Shown here: positions 57,180-64,000 of the stretch, in pieces | How the letters are laid out: the number at the start of each line of letters is the position of its first letter | Position numbering within the stretch: position 1 is the stretch's first letter | Source: Malaya genurostris | Lineage: Eukaryota > Arthropoda > Insecta > Diptera > Culicidae | Direction: 5' to 3' | Assembly: GCF_030247185.1 (NCBI RefSeq) | Contig: NC_080572.1 | Span: 39,533,383 to 39,597,382 of the forward strand | DNA: 64,000 nucleotides | Program-made: the position numbers and the translations under genes | Notes under the pieces: model-generated | The model's database searches: none | Seen by the model: only the letters and a program-made list of their open reading frames with translations | Told to the model about the DNA's origin: nothing

Positions 57180-58790
57180 TTTTTACAGGATTATGTTTTC
57201 CGATTTCAGTTGGTTGAAATCTTAATAAAATGTTCCAGTTGTTATTTGTAGTGAGCTTTCAGGCTTTTCCAATCGCCCAAACTAATAGCGTAAAGAGCGA
57301 GTTTCTAGTGGTGTTAAAATTTCTTCGCGTGGATTTATATTTTACAGCTGTTGGATCTATCGGTGTGAATTATCATTCATATTTATTTCATATCACAGCA
57401 TTAAATTTAATAATTATTACGATCAACTTCGCGGCTTAATTTGGTTTTATGATTGCTCAAAAACAAAGTTGCGTGTCATGAATGAGTTTGCAAACGGTTC
57501 ACTTTCATTCTATAATAAATTATCTAGCCATAATTTTGTTCGGGGATTGGAATTAATGAAAATCTGCTTGCTACAGCCTGTCCATACATACAGCATGAAT
57601 TTGGTTTTACCAGTTTGCCGTTTGCGTCTGTTCTTATTATAATGCTGTTTTCAATGTTCTTGTAGGCATCACAGAGCATCTTTCAGTTTTCTTTCATCAT
57701 TGTAATATTATTTATCAATCGAATTGTTTCCGGTTCTATCCTAACGATGTGAAGGCTTGAATCGCCGAACTCGCGTGTACAATTTAGACTCAATCCAAAT
57801 CATTTTCTACTTATCAATTTGGCGGTTGGTGCTATTTTTGAAGCGGTATATTTTCGAAAAGATTTATTTAGTTATTACTGCTTTTTTATGTTACTAAATT
57901 TTCGGAATCTCTAGAATTTTCTCTTTTACTCTCACTAAACTGATACTAAATGGATCATCAAAATTTCTTCACTGTTCTAGAAACTGTCACAGGCTAACGG
58001 TTCAAAAGATTTTGCATCCAATCTTACTTTGGAGACAATAATGACTAAAATTGACAAGCTTGATGATTTTGAAAACCAAAAACGATTTGACAGTATCATG
58101 TAAATATATTTCTTATAAAACTTTTGGCTAACACATTTCCCACCTAAAAATTCATATCCGGAAATCACATGTTTAGTCTAGACCAAAATTATTCAAAAAC
58201 CAGTGTAAACTTTAAACGATTGCTACGGAACGATCACGAAGTTCTATTGTATATCATAGAATTTTTCCGACTACAGCGATTGGAGACCTACTTTCACGGT
58301 TTTCTCACGGAAAAACCCACATGTTGCTTAAAAAAAATTGACATGATTGGACTGCGTCACATTGACTACATAGTTGGGATCAGAACGATATTCGATAATG
58401 TTTGCCCTGTTGCTGATTTAGAATTTCAGATTTCAGATTCTTCTCTATGCAATTGTTCGCATCGTGCTCTGTACTTTGTAGTCATCGGCTTTTTGAAACA
58501 CACTAAGATTTTATTTGGATATTCGGTACTTTGTTTGGTGTAAGTTTTCTGCGAGCATCAGAAATAACCGCTTTTTGGGTAAATGCAAATTAATTGACTG
58601 AAATTGTGTAAAATATTTTTATTGCCGACAATCAGCATTTGAATCATTTTTACTAGAGATCCCCGGATAGTGCTAGGACACACATATAGCTCACTGACAT
58701 TGAAGTGTGCCAACAGTTTCATATACATCGCACAGACTATTCGTTGGTTAAACCCTGCGGGTAAATATCTTTTCGTAATTGTCTAGTGAA
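57180..58790 (+). pseudogene. Possible decayed gustatory/odorant receptor-like remnants
   Basis: Several separated hydrophobic frames: 57230-57439 (contains FLRVDLYFTAVGSIGVNYHS), about 57600-57740 (ASVLIIMLFSMFL, FSFIIVILFINRI), 57990-58100 (LETIMTKIDKLDDFENQK), 58169-58543 (contains KKIDMIGLRHIDYIVGIRTI and YFVVIGFLKHTKIL) and about 58660-58790. The first resembles the FTA-G-F-xxN region near the C terminus of insect gustatory receptors, and the LRHIDYIVGIRTIFDNV block resembles the lH-x-L-x-x-vr-x-iN segment of that family. There are stops and no clean gene model. An alternative is a chance run of AT-rich hydrophobic frames. Confidence 0.25.
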
Positions 58791-58919
58791 CAAATGTATC
58801 AAAAATGTATTGCAATTGTGAAAATAAATACACTATTGTTCAAATAAATCCGAAAATTCATTAAACTGACCATCTATAATAAACACTAAGATTATCGTTA
58901 TATCCGTTAGTCCATTCCA

Positions 58920-59790
58920 CATTATCGGTTCGGAATGAATTTTGAATCAAATCCGAGTGGGCGAAAAATTTTCATTCAGAATTCCATATGTTTCAGTATA
59001 AAATTCGAATCAATGCGGACTCCATTCGTTCATTTCTCTAACTGGACTGTAATGAAATGGCATAAGTCGCCTGACTTACCAAAAACATTATATTAACAAG
59101 ATATCCAGCTCTCACAGTTCGAGTTCGCATCGAATCTCGTACATAGCAGTAGGGGAGAGAAATGTCGAATTCGTGCGCGCCAAATGCAATTGGCTTGATA
59201 TGTTGAATGTGATGCCATGTGATGGCGTTGCTGAACTGAAGATTAATCTCGCTCCAAGCTGACAGGGTCTGCTTTTACACTCACATGTCCATAAAAGGAG
59301 CGAAACTTTAATGACATTTATAATATCATTATCAATCGGGTCGATCGAGCACTCAGAAACGAGCAATCGAGTAAGAACTCATTACTCAGTCCGTCTTTGA
59401 GATAATGTGAGATATGGAGCATACCAAAGCGTGCTTTTTTACACTTCAGCTAGAGGAATGGATGATACTGAATAAGGTAGGCTTTTTTATTATTTACCAG
59501 CAAATTTCAACAGTTTATGCTGAAATTCTCGAAAGAACTGGTAATTTACTATTTATATATGTTCGAAGAGCTTGAAGATTTAATTTCATATATTCAGTTT
59601 TATAAAATTTTTATTTCGAGTTCAACTAAAAATTAGTAAGAAAACGTACTTTTGCTCACTCCATTCCGACAGATTTTCAAAACAATCGGTTGGAGGCGAA
59701 TTTCATTAGGTATCGGTTCAACATGGAATTATGAATGAAAATTTTTCGCCCACTCGGATGTAATTCGGAATTCGTTCCGGATTGACAATG
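58920..59790. mobile_element. 871-bp fold-back element
   Basis: The arm 58920-58990 pairs inverted with 59722-59790 (atccgagtgggcgaaaaattttcattca conserved in both). The interior includes the fragment 59095-59275 shared with 13105-13322 and a fragment at about 59310-59410 shared with 62390-62485. No ORF. Confidence 0.65.
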
Positions 59791-59861
59791 TAGGAGTGCA
59801 ACGATAAATTCCGAATAAATTTCGCCGCCAACCGGTATTTAGTGAGAAAAACCGTGCTTAA

Positions 59862-60463
59862 GGCCATCGTCCAAGTACCATGCGCGCGGGTGGTTTTAGG
59901 AAATTTTGAAAAATTTGAGTCTTATCAAAAATAGCTCTGAAAAATGAGTGTTTTTGTGATCTTTCACAATTATCTGGAAAAATAATGCGATGACATAAAT
60001 TTTTTTTTTCAAATAAACCTTATGATGGATACAAAGATTACATTCGGACACATTTTTGGAAAACCTTTTCACGCTTTTCATAGAAAATCCACGAATTTCA
60101 AAAATTTCCACTAAATCGGTCATATGAAATTGGTTGATTTTCCATGAAAAGCGTGAAAAGGTTTTCCAAAAATGTTTCCGAAGGTAATCTTTGTTGCCAG
60201 CATAAGGTTTTTTTGGAAAAAAAAATTTCATTCCATCGAATTATTTTTTCAAATAATTGTGAAAAATTACAAAAAAAGCTCATTTTTTCAGTGCTATTTT
60301 TGATAAGACTCGGAAAATCCTTCGAATTTTCCGGCCATTTTCACCCTGTAGATAGATAAAAGTATTTCAAAGGTCTGTATGTTTTTGGTTTTGTCAAATT
60401 TTTCAAAATTTCCATCGAAAATTTCCTAAAACCACCCGCGCGCATGGTACTTGGACGATGGCC
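59862..60463. mobile_element. 602-bp palindromic TTAA MITE
   Basis: TTAA at 59858-59861 and 60464-60467. The first and last ~46 bp (ggccatcgtccaagtaccat...) are perfect inverted copies by eye. Further inner arms pair, for example aaaaccttttcacgcttttca (about 60060) with tgaaaagcgtgaaaaggtttt (about 60146), and tcttatcaaaaatag with ctatttttgataaga. It sits at TTAA within the start of the 60464 repeat: copy 1 (52726) has an uninterrupted ...gattaatcc at the same point. No ORF. Confidence 0.85.
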
Positions 60464-62110
60464 TTAATCCACCTAGCAGTGAGATGATACCTTTTTTTCA
60501 TCATCCGCATGTATTTTTTGCATGAATATTTTTCGGTGTTTAAGTTCTCATGCAATAATTGAATGACCGTCGTTTCAAGCGGCAATTTAAAGTTCTATTC
60601 ACTCATTACCCTGTAATGTCGAAACTGAAAATCGAATCGAATTTGAATCTAAAAGTGTAATAATCGATTGAACATTAGGAACCGGTATTCAGGAACCAGC
60701 ATAACCGAAAACGATTCGTATGGCCATAAATTGATATGACGAATAAATTGCAATAGGTTTGAATTCAACTTTGAAACTTTTTTGTATTGTCATCTTCTAT
60801 ATCGGTTTGAATTTTAAAAATTCATCACCCTGTAATTCCAGAGTCGGAAGCTAGAATCGAATAAAACTCACCAATTTTGTATAGTACCATAAGGAATCGG
60901 AATTCGAAAATCGGTGTAGCCGAAGTCAGTTAAATCCACCTCAAGAGCTGTATAGTTTAAATTTGATTCAAACTGTTTGAAAATCAGTATAGTCATCTTT
61001 GAGAAATCGTAGTGCGAATTAAATTTTTGGGTACCTTCCGAATCGAAAACTGAATACCACTACAACTGAAATAAGTTTATTTGGTTATCTGGTAAATCTG
61101 CAAACACGATAAACCTGATTAATTTATGTGAAATAGACATTTTTATATTAATCACCCTGTATCCCTTAAACTGGAAGTTGGATCTGACTGAAAAGCAAGA
61201 TGTTTTATAGGATCTTAGAACTTTTCATTTGAATCTTAGATTATTCGTAAATTTCATTTGAATCTTAGATCGGTTCAGCCATCTACGAGAAAAATGGGTT
61301 ACACAATTTTATTTCGTTTCACATTTCATCCTGTAGTCCCGAAACCAGAAATCGGATCCAAACATAATTCAGAAACCTTGTTTAGGAGGACTTTTCATAT
61401 GAATCTGAGTTTGTAGAAAACGGTTGAGTCATCTTCGCGAAAATTGAGTGAAATTATTTGTCACACACGCATTTGCTGATCTCGACGAACTGATGCGAAT
61501 GGTATATGGGTGTTATGTTATTCCAACATTTATTGCTATTAGTAGTTTAAATCAGTATAATTATGGAATTGTTTTCAACTGTAAAATGCTGCCATCATGT
61601 GATTTACATATGTCATATTCGAATGATTATGTTGCCAAAAACGAACCGTGCTAAATTCGGTCCGAAGCATAATGTCATGAAAAAGGATGCTGTACACAGT
61701 CTTTTTGGTACTTAGAAACAATTGTATGTAACAGTATAAAAAATCGTGTTTCACGTTGCTCCCCAGCATTGCTTTGTCATACAGTGCACAAAACTCCTAC
61801 TGCAGGAATAGGGAAATTACACAAAAATGTCGATATCTCCGTTGAAAATGGACGGATTTTAACAATTTATGGCTTGTTGAATAGGCATTACCGTGCGAAA
61901 TCTAAGTCTGGAATCATATTCTGTTTTCGAGGTCAAATGTGACAGATACTGTGAAATTTTTGACATAAAACTTTGTATAACTCAAAAAGTAAACATCCGA
62001 TCTCAAAACCATTTAATAGCGTTCTGGGTGACGGGGAGACATTTCATTTGCGACTAGTTTGATCAAAATCGGTTCAGCCATCTCTGAGATCTCGACCTCT
62101 TAGTTGACAA
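60464..62110 (+). repeat. 1.65-kb dispersed repeat, copy 2
   Basis: Second copy of the repeat at 52726-54410, same orientation, with small indels. Lacks the (ca)n tail of copy 1. Confidence 0.8.
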
Positions 62111-63686
62111 CAAAAAGGTAAAATGAACTGAAAAGTCTATTTATTCATTCTCCGATATTGCACGTCTTCGTGCTGATTTTTAATAATTTCGGAATGAAAA
62201 TTTATTTCTATCGAATCATTTTTTTTATATTTATGGAACTATTTGAAGATCAGTGGGTCCTAAAATTCTATCCTAAGCTGGTGAAGGTTGCTGAAATTCA
62301 ACAAAAGGCCTGTCTTGGTTAGCATCGCCCAATAATGATACGGTGTAGGTAGCCAGACGTTTGAACTAATACATTCAAGAAGAGAACGACATTCATAATG
62401 TCACTGTCAATCGGGTTGATCGAGCTTTCAAAAACGGACAATCGAGTAAGAGTCAATTACTTAGTTCGTATGGGAGACAATGTGCGGGTGCGTGTAAAAT
62501 CGTGGTGACTTTTAACAAGTGTTCAAGTCGTATGCTTTTTTAATGTTTATTCAAGCTTGAAAGTGTGACTATCTTTCGAGGTTCATTTTTCTTGGGATTT
62601 TAGGAAACTCATAATTTATATTATATTCAGCTGTATTTTTCCGGATGCTATAAATTAAAAAAAATCCATAAAAAAAATGTTTTTAATGCTTCCATAATAT
62701 TTTCCTATACTTGAAAACATTCAGCATGACTTCTATTAAGAAGTTCAACAACAATTTTCTAGTTTTTGACAGCTTCAACTGAACTGAGACGGATTCGATA
62801 TGTATCGCAAATGATTATGCATTCAATGCTTCTAGCCTGCGACAGTCCCTCTCGAAAAGTTAAATTTTTTTATCATACTTATTTCGAGCGCCCCTATGTT
62901 TTTCATATGATAAGCAGTAAAATAGAATCTGAAAAAAATATTATCTTCTTAATATAGTTTCATTTTGTTACAAACGCACACTTTACTTTACTGATTCAGC
63001 ATTCGAAATGTTTCGGTTTGCCTAAAATTGATGTGTTTGTGTTGCGTGAGTTTGTATGCGTATTTTGTCAGCGTGACAGTGTAAATAAAATCAACTTTGA
63101 TGATTGTATAATGTATAATGTATGAAACCATGGGTGGTTTGTTCTCGTTTGTATTTGTTTTGTTTACTTATCTAGTCATTGCTGGAGAAAAAAATGATTT
63201 TCTTTCACGCCAACTCTACGTCTGTGGCAGTTTAATTTGTTCATAAATCGTTTCCTAATATAAATACTGGTAACTTATTGCTTTTTTTTGCTCGATAAAA
63301 AGATAAGCTTATAAATGTACCGTGTTGTAACGGATTTGTTTGCTCTTTCGTCGCGTGTTACGTGTTTGTTGATGTTTAAAGCGATTCTCTGTCAGGTATC
63401 TATCCTGTTTGCCATTTACAGTTTGTCATAGCGATAAGTTTCTAAATCATCTACCGATTAATTGCACAACCGTGTATTGGAAAAAAGTACTATAAAGTAG
63501 CAAATTCAAGAGAACGTTCGAATCACCACCCTCAACGAGTCGTCTATCTGGGATTGTTTTAGCCCCCCGAACACCATGAAAGTTGAAATTATTTTAATAA
63601 ATTCGATTTCTTTTGACACAATAGAAAATTTACAACATAACGTTAACGTAACACCACCTTAACATGCTGGCCCGAATAAACCCAAA
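62111..63686. other. Intergenic, 3' of the partial gene
   Basis: AT-rich, no credible gene on either strand. The part 62390-62485 repeats 59310-59410 (caatcgggt.gatcgagc, caatcgagtaagag). The last few hundred bases are probably the 3' UTR of the minus-strand gene at the edge. Confidence 0.4.
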
Positions 63687-64000
63687 CTAGAAGGTTTGTA
63701 TTGGTCGATAGAGGCCGGTGTAGCCGCAAAGCCTCGCCCGGAGTGCTGGAATCAGAAGCGCCGCCGCCGACAAATCCTTGAGGAGGTCTGCACATTCGCA
63801 CACCAGCAGATACATTTTATCGCCCCTCGGAGATACACTTTTGTGCAGGGTGATACGTCGAAGGCCGGCAGTTTTTGGCAGATATCTGTAATTGAAAAGA
63901 GATCGTTAGTTCAAAATGTTTCAAATTTCTTTAAAATGTTTGCTTTCATCGATCGCCAATGGGATGCATCAGTGGTGACACTCACCTGTAAATCATTCTG
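63687..64000 (-). CDS. Partial gene, last two exons, unrecognised
   Basis: On the minus strand, an exon runs off the window edge (64000-63986), then a GT-AG intron (63985-63886), then a terminal exon 63885-63687 ending in TAG. The join is in phase (AG|A) and gives an unbroken C terminus of about 70 residues containing RRITLHKSVSPRGDK and LLVCECADLLKDL. The segment is GC-richer than its surroundings, as expected of real coding sequence. I do not recognise the protein from this piece. Confidence 0.6.

Noticed and set aside
59862..60463. Possible microRNA precursor
   Set aside because: The hairpin is far longer than a microRNA precursor and has TTAA target duplications, so a mobile element is the simpler reading.

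Overview
The window reads as insect nuclear DNA, most likely from a mosquito of the culicine type. That is inferred from compact spliced genes set in a dense mass of nested retrotransposons, TA- and TTAA-flanked inverted-repeat elements, and a dispersed repeat module that recurs many times around 53-62 kb. There are no bacterial-type operons, CRISPR arrays or rRNA genes.

Layout. 1-5341: upstream flank made of a decayed I-type LINE copy, broken by a truncated mariner and a short inverted-repeat element, then a 1.7-kb TA-flanked element that ends only 190 bp before the next gene. 5532-33423 (+): a complete nine-exon ECM29 gene (proteasome adaptor/scaffold, HEAT repeats, 1869 aa). All exon junctions keep frame. 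Its seventh intron is 21.8 kb and holds a LOA-like LINE with a perfect 200-bp target duplication, a minus-strand LINE with an intact 862-codon ORF, a Tc1-like transposon, and a complete 6.0-kb LINE with both ORFs open, inserted in another transposon. 33656-35188 (-): intronless mitochondrial cysteinyl-tRNA synthetase, tail-to-tail with ECM29. 35.7-47.7 kb: a repeat mosaic of fold-back, TTAA and TA elements, including an element with a decayed multi-exon coding region whose first exon recurs in an inverted sister copy. 47889-48273 (+): three-exon COA5 (twin CX9C cytochrome-oxidase assembly factor). 48464-51052 (-): two-exon OFD1-like LisH/coiled-coil centriolar protein, tail-to-tail with COA5. 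51-63.6 kb: mostly repeats, including a 602-bp near-perfect palindrome in a TTAA site and remnants that may be a chemoreceptor pseudogene. 63687-64000 (-): the last coding exon and part of the previous exon of an unrecognised gene running off the edge.

The host genes share no obvious pathway: proteasome scaffolding, mitochondrial translation, cytochrome oxidase assembly and a centriole/cilium protein. The most unusual content is in the mobile DNA: very deep nesting, one intact LINE, an extraordinarily long target duplication, and a TA-flanked element family carrying a spliced gene I cannot assign.
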